A stretch of 64,000 bases of DNA from Scopulibacillus daqui (lineage in GTDB: Bacteria > Bacillota > Bacilli > Bacillales > Sporolactobacillaceae), in NCBI RefSeq assembly GCF_016908855.1, contig NZ_JAFBER010000001.1:62001-126000 (forward strand). The letters run 5' to 3'. Positions 8,325-16,648 of the stretch are shown piece after piece. Position numbers and translations under genes: made by a program. Position 1 is the stretch's first letter. Each line of letters starts with the position of its first letter. Below the pieces are notes generated by a model that saw only the letters and a program-made list of their open reading frames with translations, was not told where the DNA came from and searched no databases.

Positions 8325-9608
8325 GTGTTTAACAGACTATTTCGTTTAAAAGAAAATCAGTCATCAGTCAAAACCGAGTTAATGGCAGGACTTGTTTCCT
8401 TTTTCACGATCGTTTATATCATTGCTGTTAATGCTTCCATACTGAGTGACGCGGGTATTCCGATGAGCGCGGGGATTGTTGCGACCATTCTCGTTGCGTT
8501 TGTCGGTTCCATGTTAATGGGGTTTTGGGCTAATGCGCCTATGCTCCTTGTTCCAGGGATGGGGATTAATGCATTATTCACTTATACGATCGTTCAATCA
8601 ATGGGATTGAGCTGGAAAGAAGCATTGGCCGCTGTTTTTATCTCAGGGATTTTGTTTGCAATTATTGCCTTTACGTCCTTATCAAGAATCATTTCCAATG
8701 CGATTCCCCATTCTTTAAAGGAATCCATCGGGGTAGGCATCGGATTGTTTCTGGCGTTTATCGGATTGCAAAAAGGCGGCATCGTGGTCCCGAGTCAATC
8801 AATGTTTGTCCAATTAGGGCATTTTGGTGATCCGCATGTTCTGTTAACGATTGTGACCTTAATATTGACGCTGATTCTTTTTGCGCGCAACGTCCCTGGG
8901 AATTTGCTGATCGGAATCATTTCCGGAACCGTTCTTTCAATATTATTTGGTCAAACCGACCTTCATAAACTCGGTCAATCGGCTTTTTCCTTAAAGGACT
9001 ATCAATCCGTTTTTGCCGGTTTGTCCTTTAAGCATATCACGTCATTCACTTTTTGGATGGCTGTCTTTTCGTTAACCCTTGTGACTTTGTTTGAAAATAT
9101 TGGATTAACTCATGGTTTTATAAAAATGATTGATCAACCTGAGAAGTATGATAGGTCACTGCAAGCGACAGCGCTATCCGTTATCACTTGCGGATTGTTT
9201 GGAACAAGTCCGAGCGTTTCCACAGTCGAAAGCGCATCGGGTATTGCCTCGGGCGGAAGGACTGGATTGACGACGATTACAACGGGTGTCTTATTTTTAG
9301 GTTCTTTGTTATTCATCCCGTTTATTAAAATCATACCTGACACTGCCGTTGCTCCAGTGCTTATTCTTATCGGCGGACTGATGATCAGCGGTACAAAGAA
9401 TATTAACTTTGCTGATTTTACTGAAGGATTTCCTTCATTTTTAATTATTGCGTGCATTCCGCTGACATCAAGTATTGTAGATGGGATCGCATTAGGATTT
9501 ATTGCTTATCCGATTTTAAAAATAGCCAAAGGAAAAGCCAAAGAGGTTGCTGTGACACTTTATATCATAGCTGCACTATTTCTGATATATTTTATTTTTC
9601 AAGCATAA
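8325..9608 (+). CDS. NCS2 family purine permease (PbuG/PbuO, AzgA type)
   Basis: A 427-residue membrane permease of the AzgA-like branch, proton symporters for hypoxanthine, guanine or adenine. Family features are the N-terminal FRLKENQSSVKTELMAG, the segment VPGMGINALFTYT, ESIGVGIGLFLAFIGLQ, and the TM10 region FGTSPSVSTVESASGIASGGRTGLT. The predicted start is GTG 8325; the neighbouring AAGGAAG is close to it, so the SD is not ideal, but the N-terminus fits the family. The substrate among purines cannot be assigned. A terminator follows the stop directly. Confidence 0.9.
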   Translation: MFNRLFRLKENQSSVKTELMAGLVSFFTIVYIIAVNASILSDAGIPMSAGIVATILVAFVGSMLMGFWANAPMLLVPGMGINALFTYTIVQSMGLSWKEALAAVFISGILFAIIAFTSLSRIISNAIPHSLKESIGVGIGLFLAFIGLQKGGIVVPSQSMFVQLGHFGDPHVLLTIVTLILTLILFARNVPGNLLIGIISGTVLSILFGQTDLHKLGQSAFSLKDYQSVFAGLSFKHITSFTFWMAVFSLTLVTLFENIGLTHGFIKMIDQPEKYDRSLQATALSVITCGLFGTSPSVSTVESASGIASGGRTGLTTITTGVLFLGSLLFIPFIKIIPDTAVAPVLILIGGLMISGTKNINFADFTEGFPSFLIIACIPLTSSIVDGIALGFIAYPILKIAKGKAKEVAVTLYIIAALFLIYFIFQA

Positions 9609-9634
9609 AAACTCGCCAGCTGGCGAGTTTTTGC
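9607..9634 (+). terminator. terminator of the NCS2 permease gene
   Basis: AAACTCGCCA-GC-TGGCGAGTTTTT, a near-perfect hairpin with a T run overlapping the stop region. The ACTCGCC arm recurs in terminators at 15031 and 40700. Confidence 0.85.
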
Positions 9635-9667
9635 TTTTTTTACCATTTGTAAACATGTAAAAAGCTA

Positions 9668-9696
9668 TTTTCAAAATGAGCGTTTTGTACTATAAT
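9668..9696 (+). promoter_or_regulatory. promoter of the nucleoside uptake operon
   Basis: TTTTCA and a perfect TATAAT (9691-9696) are separated by 17 bases. A start near 9703 would leave a leader of about 290 nt before the transporter gene, with both cre-like sites inside it. Confidence 0.5.
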
Positions 9697-9716
9697 CATT
9701 ATTGTTAAAAGCGAGG

Positions 9717-9730
9717 TGTAAGCGGTTACC
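9717..9730 (+). promoter_or_regulatory. cre-like site 1 (CcpA)
   Basis: TGTAAGCGGTTACC matches the cre consensus TGWAANCGNTNWCA at all positions but the last. It lies about 15 bases after the predicted transcription start, a usual place for carbon catabolite repression by CcpA. Binding is inferred. Confidence 0.65.
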
Positions 9731-9844
9731 AGATAAACTGTTTGTCATATCCGCAATCGTCTAGTGAAAAGTATCTATGATTTTCGTCACAGTCGTCATA
9801 GCCATAGGCGAAATAGATATGATGCAGCACACTTTAGATATGTG

Positions 9845-9858
9845 TGTAACCGATTACA
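9845..9858 (+). promoter_or_regulatory. cre-like site 2 (CcpA)
   Basis: TGTAACCGATTACA is a perfect match to TGWAANCGNTNWCA. It lies exactly 128 bp downstream of the first site and 137 bp upstream of the transporter start. The remaining leader (9859-9980) shows no gene and no recognised riboswitch. Confidence 0.7.
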
Positions 9859-9994
9859 GGATAGGTTGTTATAGTCAAGCTTCGGGATTCCATTAGGGCC
9901 TGTTCTTAATAGAATACGCACCGCTTGCAGCTAATCATTGTTTTAAGGTTTGTACCAGCCGTGTTTTCTTTATTATTCAATAGGGGGCTAATTG

Positions 9995-11179
9995 ATGAAA
10001 ATTGTCTATTTAATATTAAGTTTTTTGCTTGTTTTCATCATTGGATTTATATTCAGCAGTGATCGAAAGAAAATTAAAGCAAGACCAATTATAATCATGA
10101 TTGTTTTGGAGTTTATTCTATCGTGGATTTTGTTAAATACGAAAGTAGGCATCGGGATTATTCACGTTATTTCCGACTGGTTCGGTGCATTAATGGGGAC
10201 GGCCGTTCAAGGTGTTAATTTTGTATTCGGCGGTATGGAGAACAAGCCCGGCGCGACTTTCTTCTTAAATGTTTTATTGCCGATTATTTTCATTTCAATA
10301 TTAATCGGCATACTCAATTATATTAAAGTGCTTCCATTAATTATTCGCTTTATTGGTTTTATACTAAGCAAGATCAATGGTATGGGAAAACTCGAAAATT
10401 ACTATGCCATAACTGCCGCTGTCATCGGACAGTCTGAAGTGTGGCTGACAACAAAGAAACAACTGGGCTATCTTTCAAAGAAACGATTGTATACGTTATG
10501 TACGTCATCTATGAGTGCTGTCAGCATGACGATAGTTGGTTCATACATGCAAATTATCCAGCCAAAATATGTCGTTGTCGCCGTCGTCATTAATATTTTA
10601 TCTGCATTGGTGATTGCGAACATCGTTAACCCGTATGAACTGGATAAAGAAGAGGATAAACTAATCACTGATGATACCGGTGAAAAGCCTGCTTTCTTTC
10701 AAATGGTCAGTGACAGCATTATGGATGGTTTTAAGGTTGCCGTTACTGTCGCGGCTATGTTAATTGGCTTTATGGCATTAATTTATTTTATCAATGATAT
10801 ATTTACATTTATTTTTCATATATCATTCCAAAAATTAATCGGTTATATTTTTGCGCCTGTTGCTTTCATCATGGGTGTGCCTAAGCAGGATATTGTCCAA
10901 GCCGGAAGTATTATGGCTACGAAATTAGTAACAAATGAATTTGTTGCTATGACAGACTTAAGGGAAATTGCCCATCATTTAACGAACAGAACAGTCGGTA
11001 TTGTTTCTGTCTTCCTTGTCAGCTTTGCCAACTTCAGTTCCATCGGAATTATTACCGGATGCGTTAAAGCGCTCAATCCTGAAAAAGGGGACGTTGTGGC
11101 AAAGTTCGGCGGAAAATTGCTCTTAGGCTCAACGCTCGCTTCTATTTTATCGGCTGCCATCTGCGGCGTCTTTCTTTAA
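9995..11179 (+). CDS. concentrative nucleoside transporter, NupC/CNT family
   Basis: A membrane protein of about 394 residues that imports nucleosides with a cation. CNT features are visible: a hydrophobic N-terminal half, ITAAVIGQSEVWLTTK (the conserved Gln/Ser/Glu motif), SMSAVSMTIVGSY, the substrate-binding motif TKLVTNEFVAM, and the C-terminal LVSFANFSSIGI. Start ATG 9995 has a run of five Gs 7 bases upstream. The nucleoside hydrolase gene follows 126 bp downstream, so the pair probably imports and cleaves nucleosides. Two cre-like sites in the leader suggest CcpA control. Purine versus pyrimidine preference is not readable. Confidence 0.9.
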   Translation: MKIVYLILSFLLVFIIGFIFSSDRKKIKARPIIIMIVLEFILSWILLNTKVGIGIIHVISDWFGALMGTAVQGVNFVFGGMENKPGATFFLNVLLPIIFISILIGILNYIKVLPLIIRFIGFILSKINGMGKLENYYAITAAVIGQSEVWLTTKKQLGYLSKKRLYTLCTSSMSAVSMTIVGSYMQIIQPKYVVVAVVINILSALVIANIVNPYELDKEEDKLITDDTGEKPAFFQMVSDSIMDGFKVAVTVAAMLIGFMALIYFINDIFTFIFHISFQKLIGYIFAPVAFIMGVPKQDIVQAGSIMATKLVTNEFVAMTDLREIAHHLTNRTVGIVSVFLVSFANFSSIGIITGCVKALNPEKGDVVAKFGGKLLLGSTLASILSAAICGVFL

Positions 11180-11305
11180 AACAATGTTTAAAAGTAAGAC
11201 AACCGGTGAAGTGAAGCAGCTTCTTGAATATACTGGGTGACGAGAAACGGAGTTAATTCAGAGCGTTTTTCTTTAGCGAAATTCATCAATAAGGAGTCGT
11301 CCGTA

Positions 11306-12226
11306 ATGAAAAACATTATTTTAGATGTAGATACTGGTATTGATGATGCACTGGCCATTGCGTATGCTGCAAATTCGCCGGAGTTGAATATTTTAGGCAT
11401 TACAACAACATTCGGCAATACATCCGTTCCTGGAGCAACCAGAAATACGCTTGATCTGCTGCAAGTGCTTGGCGCTGACGATATTCCTGTCTTCCCGGGC
11501 GCTGAAAAAACTTTTGCAGGGCATGAACCGGCGGATAGAGCGACTTGGATTCATGGGGAAAATGGCATTGGCGAAGCTGTGCTGCCTGCCGCTGACAAAC
11601 AGGCCGGGGATATGCCGGCTCATGATTTTATCATTTCAGCAGTCCATGAACACCCCAACGATATGTCTATTTTAACAACCGCAAACCTAGGCAATTTAGC
11701 CAGAGCGATTGAAAAAGATCCTGAAATTGTTCAATTGGTGACAGATGTGATTGTCATGGGAGGCGCTGTTACCGTACCGGGGAATATTACGCCATATGCG
11801 GAAGCAAATATTTATCATGATGCCGAAGCGGCGCAATTTGTTTTTCAATCCGGCATACCCATGACTCTTGTCGGATTGGATGTGACATTAAAGACTTTGC
11901 TCAAACGTTCTGTTATCGATGAATGGAAGGAAAAAGATACGCTTCTTTCACGTTCTTTAGCCCATATGTGCGGCTTTTATATGGATGCGTATGCTAAAGA
12001 AAACCCGAAATTAAATGGCTGTCCGCTTCACGATCCGCTTACTGTTGGTGCAGCGATCAACCCGGGATTTGTAAAGACAAAGCCGATGGCCGTTCATGTT
12101 AAAACAGAAAGCAAAGAGAAGGGCCAAACCATCGGTGAAGAAACGGAAAATGGCCATATTAAAGTTTGCCTGGATGTAGACAGCGGCCGTTTCGTCTCGC
12201 ATTTCTTAAAACGTGTGGTATCATAA
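11306..12226 (+). CDS. ribonucleoside hydrolase (inosine-uridine type, IunH/Rih)
   Basis: A cytosolic enzyme of about 306 residues that cleaves the N-glycosidic bond of nucleosides to base and ribose. The Ca-binding N-terminal motif DVDTGIDDALAIAYA, the TTTFGNTSV segment, VIVMGGAVTVPGNITPYAEANIYHD and the C-terminal CPLHDPLTVG are all typical. Start ATG 11306 has AAGGAG 9 bases upstream; a longer frame from 11237 lacks this support. It lies just after the nucleoside transporter and was probably transcribed with it. A terminator follows. Confidence 0.92.
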   Translation: MKNIILDVDTGIDDALAIAYAANSPELNILGITTTFGNTSVPGATRNTLDLLQVLGADDIPVFPGAEKTFAGHEPADRATWIHGENGIGEAVLPAADKQAGDMPAHDFIISAVHEHPNDMSILTTANLGNLARAIEKDPEIVQLVTDVIVMGGAVTVPGNITPYAEANIYHDAEAAQFVFQSGIPMTLVGLDVTLKTLLKRSVIDEWKEKDTLLSRSLAHMCGFYMDAYAKENPKLNGCPLHDPLTVGAAINPGFVKTKPMAVHVKTESKEKGQTIGEETENGHIKVCLDVDSGRFVSHFLKRVVS

Positions 12227-12237
12227 TTGATCCGAGG

Positions 12238-12272
12238 AAAAGATCTTCATTAGAAAAAAATGGAGATCTTTT
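12238..12272 (+). terminator. terminator of the nucleoside operon
   Basis: AAAGATCTTCA and TGGAGATCTTT form a hairpin ending in TTTTTTC, 12 bases after the hydrolase stop. Confidence 0.75.
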
Positions 12273-12397
12273 TTCTTCGGGTATTTAATAAACACAAAAA
12301 TTCCGCCAATGTCCAATCATTTTTTCTGGGGAAGCATAGTATGTACTGTGAGGAGCAAGAAGCTATCTCAAACTTGTGTAAAGGAGCGATTGACGAT

Positions 12398-12490
12398 ATG
12401 GATGGATATGCTGGATACGGTGCTGGCTTCGCGTTAATCGTTGTTTTGTTTATCTTATTAATTATTGTCGGCACTGCTTACGTTTGGTAA
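12398..12490 (+). CDS. YjcZ-family sporulation tiny membrane protein
   Basis: A 30-residue protein with a Gly/Tyr-rich head (MDGYAGYGAGF) and one hydrophobic helix (ALIVVLFILLIIVG). This is the classical pattern of the YjcZ/tiny-TM family of spore-forming bacilli (Pfam YjcZ), associated with sporulation but of unknown function. The SD AAAGGAG lies 11-12 bases before ATG 12398. A terminator follows. Confidence 0.9.
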   Translation: MDGYAGYGAGFALIVVLFILLIIVGTAYVW

Positions 12491-12514
12491 TCAGCGCCCG
12501 TCAATAAATCTATA

Positions 12515-12550
12515 AAAAGCCTTCGCTTTGATGAGCGAAGGCTTATTTTT
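12515..12550. terminator. bidirectional terminator
   Basis: An 11-bp stem AAGCCTTCGCT/AGCGAAGGCTT, with T-rich sequence on the plus side and A-rich sequence on the other. It serves the YjcZ-like gene and the convergent ribU. Confidence 0.8.
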
Positions 12551-13160
12551 ATTTTTCCGCCGGGACAAAAGTTTTAAGCCGTGACTTAAGTTTGGAATAA
12601 ATGGGTACAGTAATGATGGTTAAAACCATGCCTTTAAGTAAATTAAACGGCAGCACGGCAAAGACAACCAGCGTGAATAAACTGTGAATTTTATGGTTAA
12701 TGCTTTGGCTCATGGCAATGGCTTGATCGGTTGTAAATCCAAGGAACAGAGCGTAGCTTGGGAATATAATGAAGTAATTGGCAAATGTCATGATGACAGA
12801 CACAAATATTGTTGCAAAGATAAGGCCGTATATTAGAGAAGATGCGTTCTTTTTCTTTTTATAAAACCAAGTCCCCGCTATGATAAACAACGAACCAGCG
12901 ATAAAGTTGGAAAATTCGCCAACTGGCACGCCTGTTAATGATCCTAAAATCAAATAATGCAAAAAGTTTTTCAAAGCTTCAATTAATACCCCCGCTGCCG
13001 GACCCAATAAAATTCCTCCGATCAGTGCAGGAATATCGCTGAAATCCATTTGCAAGAAAGCTGGAAAAATAGGCAAAGGAAAAGCAATGGCTTGAATTAA
13101 AACAGCAATAGCTGACAGCAATGAAATGGCTACTGTTTTTTTTAAAGACGTTTGATTCAT
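12549..13160 (-). CDS. ribU: riboflavin ECF transporter S component RibU
   Basis: A 203-residue, six-helix substrate-binding (S) component that captures riboflavin for the energy-coupling factor module EcfAA'T, which is encoded elsewhere. The motif LQMDFSDIPALIGGILLGPAAG and the NFLHYLILGSLTG segment with GEFSNF are RibU hallmarks (B. subtilis YpaA). The start ATG has GAGGTGAT 3 bases upstream. An FMN riboswitch and an intrinsic terminator lie in its leader, so excess FMN should stop its expression. Confidence 0.95.
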   Translation of the reverse strand: MNQTSLKKTVAISLLSAIAVLIQAIAFPLPIFPAFLQMDFSDIPALIGGILLGPAAGVLIEALKNFLHYLILGSLTGVPVGEFSNFIAGSLFIIAGTWFYKKKKNASSLIYGLIFATIFVSVIMTFANYFIIFPSYALFLGFTTDQAIAMSQSINHKIHSLFTLVVFAVLPFNLLKGMVLTIITVPIYSKLKSRLKTFVPAEK

Positions 13161-13217
13161 CAGATCACCTCATTAATTTTAGATCAAGAGTCTGATGATA
13201 ACGTTGGCACCCATCAA

Positions 13218-13256
13218 AAAATACCGCCTGAGGCATAAATTCCCCGGGCGGTATTT
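13218..13256 (-). terminator. riboswitch-controlled terminator before ribU
   Basis: On the minus strand, AAATACCGCC and GGCGGTATTT form a 10-bp stem followed by a T run. It lies between the FMN aptamer and ribU, so it is the likely attenuation platform. Confidence 0.85.
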
Positions 13257-13326
13257 TATAATAGCACAGCTAAATAAGGTGAGCAGACATAAAAATAACT
13301 CAGCTCATCATCTTACCATACGTATC

Positions 13327-13450
13327 ATCCTTCTCCCATCCAGACTTTACTGTCGGTTCTAGATTCTCACTAGATCCTGCCTTAACGGCTCGCGGACTTA
13401 GAGGTAGGCCTCATCACCGCCGGTCGGGAATTTCACCCTGCCCTGAAGGA
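13327..13450 (-). promoter_or_regulatory. FMN riboswitch (RFN element)
   Basis: The minus strand carries the conserved RFN blocks in order: CAGGGTGAAATTCCCGACCG, GGCGGT, GAGCCG, ACCGACAGT and GTCTGGATGGGAGAAGGAT. These form the six-helix FMN aptamer. The downstream terminator and ribU fit a transcriptional OFF switch. Confidence 0.97.
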
Positions 13451-13594
13451 ACATCTTCAATATTAAATTCAATAATATTATATATGATGTTTAAACATAA
13501 TGACAATCTTTTTGCATGGCTTTTAAACAAGGTATTTTTACCATTTATTTTTATGATTAAGAAAGGAGAATTGGAGAAAATAATGTCAAAACTG

Positions 13595-13623
13595 TTGACT
13601 AATGAAACATTATTGAATACATT
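13595..13623 (+). promoter_or_regulatory. mntH promoter
   Basis: TTGACT (13595-13600) and TACATT (13618-13623) with a 17-base spacer. The expected start near 13630 lies beside the MntR-like operator. Confidence 0.55.
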
Positions 13624-13635
13624 ATTAATATAACG

Positions 13636-13653
13636 GTTTTTCCCTAAGGCAAC
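13636..13653 (+). promoter_or_regulatory. MntR-like operator
   Basis: GTTTTTCCCTAAGGCAAC; its complement, GTTGCCTTAGGGAAAAAC, closely resembles the MntR boxes described for B. subtilis mntH and mntABCD (TTTGCCTTAAGGAAAC-like). It overlaps the initially transcribed region, fitting repression by Mn-bound MntR. The operator assignment rests on my recollection of the consensus. Confidence 0.65.
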
Positions 13654-13696
13654 TTTTTTGTTCATGGATTATTTTTAGGTGGGGAGGAAACTTTTT

Positions 13697-15031
13697 ATGA
13701 GCAGTAAAACATTGTCGCAGAATTACGATGTATCGAATGAAAAAGTGGATAACGAAGATAACGAAAAGGAAAAAAGACATAAGAATAATCGATCAGCGAT
13801 GGCTGTATTAAGAGGGGATGTTAAAGGGATTAAGAGGCTTCTGCCGTTTCTTGGCCCGGCTTTTATTGCATCGGTGGCTTACATTGACCCGGGAAACTTC
13901 GCCACTAATATTACTGCAGGATCGCAATACGGCTACCTGCTTTTGTGGGTGATTGTAGTATCCAACTTAATGGCCGTCCTTATTCAATCATTATCTGCCA
14001 AATTAGGAATCGCTACAGGAAAAAACTTGCCGGAAGTTGCCAGAGAAAGATTTCCAAAAGGCGTTCGGATTTTTCTTTGGATTCAAAGCGAACTGGTTAT
14101 AATGGCCACAGACTTAGCTGAATTTATAGGAGCGGCGCTTGGGGTTTATCTGTTATTTCATATTCCGATGATTGCGGCCGCTGTCATTACAGCGATTGCG
14201 TCTTTCGCATTGCTGGAATTACAAAGAAAAGGTTACCGCCCTTTAGAAGCGGGTATAACAACGATGGTATTTATTGTCGTATTAGCGTTCGTCTGCCAGG
14301 TTGTTCTCGCCAAACCTGATGCCATGTCAGTTCTTGAAGGGGCTCTAATTCCAAGGTTCGATGGTGTACAAACGGTGCTGCTTGCGACGGGCATCCTTGG
14401 GGCAACAGTGATGCCGCATGCTATCTATCTTCATTCCCACCTCACGCAAAATCGTGTTGTCGGCCGAAATGAAAAAGAAAAACGGCAAATTTTTAAATTT
14501 GAATTTATCGACATTGTCATTGCCATGCTTATTGCAGGAGCTATCAACATGAGCATGCTTATTGTTGGAGCGGCGCTTTTTCATAAACATGGCTTGCTTG
14601 TCAGCGATTTAGACGTTGCTTATGTTAAATTCGGGCAATTAGTCGGCCCTGTTTCTGCCATTTTGTTTGGCTTGGGTCTTTTGATTGCCGGTTTATCAAG
14701 TTCATCGGTTGGAACGATGTCCGGCGATGTGGTTATGCAAGGCTTTATTAAGAAACGCATTCCTATTTACGTGCGGAGATTAATTACTATGATACCTCCG
14801 CTCGCCATTATTGTTTTTGGCGTGAATACCACTTATGCGTTAGTCATGAGCCAAGTTGTCTTATCATTCGGCATTGCTTTTGCGCTTGTACCGCTGATCA
14901 TGTTTACAAGCAATAAAAAGATTATGGGTGAACTGGTCAATCATAAATGGACAACAATCGCGTCTTGGATTGTCGCTGTACTTGTTATTTTGCTGAATTT
15001 ATTTTTGTTAGTTCAAACAATATTTGGATAA
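13697..15031 (+). CDS. mntH: Nramp family manganese transporter MntH
   Basis: A membrane protein of about 444 residues that imports Mn(II) (and possibly Fe(II)) with protons. The TM1 metal-binding motif DPGNFATNI lies in AYIDPGNFATN, and the TM6 motif appears as GATVMPHAIYLHSHL; both are diagnostic for Nramp. The first 40 residues form a charged cytosolic tail longer than in B. subtilis MntH. Start ATG 13697 has GGAGG 9 bases upstream; a TTG at 13679 is in frame but lies before this SD. The promoter carries an MntR-like operator. Confidence 0.95.
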   Translation: MSSKTLSQNYDVSNEKVDNEDNEKEKRHKNNRSAMAVLRGDVKGIKRLLPFLGPAFIASVAYIDPGNFATNITAGSQYGYLLLWVIVVSNLMAVLIQSLSAKLGIATGKNLPEVARERFPKGVRIFLWIQSELVIMATDLAEFIGAALGVYLLFHIPMIAAAVITAIASFALLELQRKGYRPLEAGITTMVFIVVLAFVCQVVLAKPDAMSVLEGALIPRFDGVQTVLLATGILGATVMPHAIYLHSHLTQNRVVGRNEKEKRQIFKFEFIDIVIAMLIAGAINMSMLIVGAALFHKHGLLVSDLDVAYVKFGQLVGPVSAILFGLGLLIAGLSSSSVGTMSGDVVMQGFIKKRIPIYVRRLITMIPPLAIIVFGVNTTYALVMSQVVLSFGIAFALVPLIMFTSNKKIMGELVNHKWTTIASWIVAVLVILLNLFLLVQTIFG

Positions 15032-15059
15032 AAAAACTCGCCGTCCCGGCGAGTTTTTT
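15031..15059 (+). terminator. terminator of mntH
   Basis: AACTCGCCG-TCC-CGGCGAGTT followed by a T run, adjoining the mntH stop. Confidence 0.85.
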
Positions 15060-15067
15060 GCATAGCC

Positions 15068-16393
15068 TTATTTGACTGTTTGTTCGATATCGACATACCC
15101 CGCTCCGTAGATGTTCGGATTATCACCAAGTTTTTTTGCGCCTTTCATTAATAATTCTTTAGCTTCATCAGGGGTTAAACTGGATTGGCATTCAAGCAAG
15201 AGCGCAACTGATCCGGCGCAAATGGGGGTGGCCATAGATGTGCCTGATAATGAAAGATAATGCTTGTCAACCCTGCTGGATTTTTGTGTTTTATCAAGGA
15301 ATGAGGATGGTGAACGAAGAGAAATAATATCTACTCCCGGCGCGACAATATCGGGCTTGTTAAGACCGTAAATGGTCGGTCCTCTGCTTGAAAATTTGGC
15401 TATGATATCATCATTAGTGTTATCGGTGTTTTTATCATCCATTGCGCCCACAGTAATGACTTTCCGGCTAAGTCCGGGACTTGAGATTGTCTTAGCATCA
15501 GGGCCTTCGTTTCCTGCTGCCACACAGACGACAATACCGCTGTCCCAAGCTTTGTCGACGATGCGTACCAAAGGATCGGATTCTTCCTTATCCATTTTTT
15601 GCGGTGAACCGCCTAACGACATGGATATGATATCAATTCTATGTTCGGGATGATCATCTTCGTTATAATCTATACACCATTGAACACCGTCAATAATAGT
15701 TGAAAGAGAGCCTGACCCTAATTTATTCAGCACTTTAACGCCGATGAGGTTTGCTTCCGGAGCCGGCCCCGCGTATTTGCCGTTGGAAGAAGCGCCGCTG
15801 CCTGCGGCGTCGCCTGCACAATGTGTTCCGTGACCGTTATCGTCATAAGGTTTTGTCTTGTTGCCAACAAAATCTTTAAACTCAATAATCCGGCCTTCCA
15901 AATCTTTGTGCGGATAAATCCCTGTATCAACAATCGCGATATTAACACCTTTACCAGTTAGTGTTGTATTATTCTTTTTAATGTTTTTGGCGTGGATGGT
16001 TGGAACAGCAACATTTAACAGTGCGTGAACTTCCCTGTCAAAATGGATCTTTTTAATGCTGTCACAAGAATGAAGCAGTTTTTCGATAGACAGAGGCGTT
16101 AATTCAGCGCTGCAGCAAGAGATTCTCGAGTAATGGTTTTTAATCTTACATTTTTTGTGAGTCTGAACAATTTTGTTGACCCCATCGATGCCTTTTAGAA
16201 AACATTTTTCATCGTGAAATTCGATAATAACAGGAATCTTCTTAGTTTTTTTAAGATGGGACTCAAGTTTTTTATGCAAAAAACAAGGGGTAAATTTGAA
16301 CGGGCGGTATAAATGAACAAGCTGATTCCTTAATTCTCGGTCAAGACAATGCCCAAACTCCCGAACGAGTTTCACCATAGAAAATCCAAACAA
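15068..16393 (-). CDS. aprX: intracellular subtilisin-like serine protease AprX
   Basis: A peptidase S8 of about 441 residues with the catalytic triad visible: Asp in IVDTGIYPH, His in DNGHGTHCAG, Ser in SGTSMATPICAG, plus the oxyanion Asn in AAGNEGPD. It aligns with B. subtilis AprX from the first residues (FGFSMVKLVR, YRPFKFTPCFLHK) to the end, and lacks a signal peptide, so it is probably intracellular. Start TTG 16393 is preferred over ATG 16411 because AGGAG sits 8-9 bases before the TTG and the B. subtilis protein begins at the same place. The 120-residue N-terminal part is the family prodomain-like region. Confidence 0.92.
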   Translation of the reverse strand: MFGFSMVKLVREFGHCLDRELRNQLVHLYRPFKFTPCFLHKKLESHLKKTKKIPVIIEFHDEKCFLKGIDGVNKIVQTHKKCKIKNHYSRISCCSAELTPLSIEKLLHSCDSIKKIHFDREVHALLNVAVPTIHAKNIKKNNTTLTGKGVNIAIVDTGIYPHKDLEGRIIEFKDFVGNKTKPYDDNGHGTHCAGDAAGSGASSNGKYAGPAPEANLIGVKVLNKLGSGSLSTIIDGVQWCIDYNEDDHPEHRIDIISMSLGGSPQKMDKEESDPLVRIVDKAWDSGIVVCVAAGNEGPDAKTISSPGLSRKVITVGAMDDKNTDNTNDDIIAKFSSRGPTIYGLNKPDIVAPGVDIISLRSPSSFLDKTQKSSRVDKHYLSLSGTSMATPICAGSVALLLECQSSLTPDEAKELLMKGAKKLGDNPNIYGAGYVDIEQTVK

Positions 16394-16496
16394 TTCCGAC
16401 ACTCCTATCATTCATACTTTACAAGTAATCTATGAAATCAAGGAGACAAGGGTAAGGGTGTTTAACACTTAATAGAAAAGAAAAGGTGATTGGACA

Positions 16497-16565
16497 GTGC
16501 CTTTTTTAAGAAGTGCGGGAGTGGGAGGCGGTTCTATCGGTATGACTGATATTCTGTTATTTTGA
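16497..16565 (+). CDS. candidate 22-residue Gly-rich protein
   Basis: An open frame from GTG 16497 encodes a 22-residue peptide, PFLRSAGVGGGSIGMTDILLF after the initiator Met. A strong SD (AAAAGGTGATT) lies about 6 bases upstream. No family is recognised. It stands alone between aprX and psiE. It may be a genuine small protein, but short frames with good SDs also occur by chance. Confidence 0.35.
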   Translation: MPFLRSAGVGGGSIGMTDILLF

Positions 16566-16648
16566 TTCCTCTCTTTGCCAGACGTGGCATATATGGTAAT
16601 TTATAATAGGGAATGATTTTTTAGCTATCTTAGAGAGGGGCAAATCCA

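Noticed and set aside
9717-9858. New structured RNA or riboswitch before the nucleoside transporter
   Set aside because: The main paired arms are the two cre-like sites, which explain the similarity more simply; no known riboswitch core was seen. RNA pairing is kept only as an option in the finding.
13414-13665. 83-residue minus-strand open frame
   Set aside because: It overlaps the 5' part of the FMN riboswitch and the mntH promoter/operator; no SD and no family.
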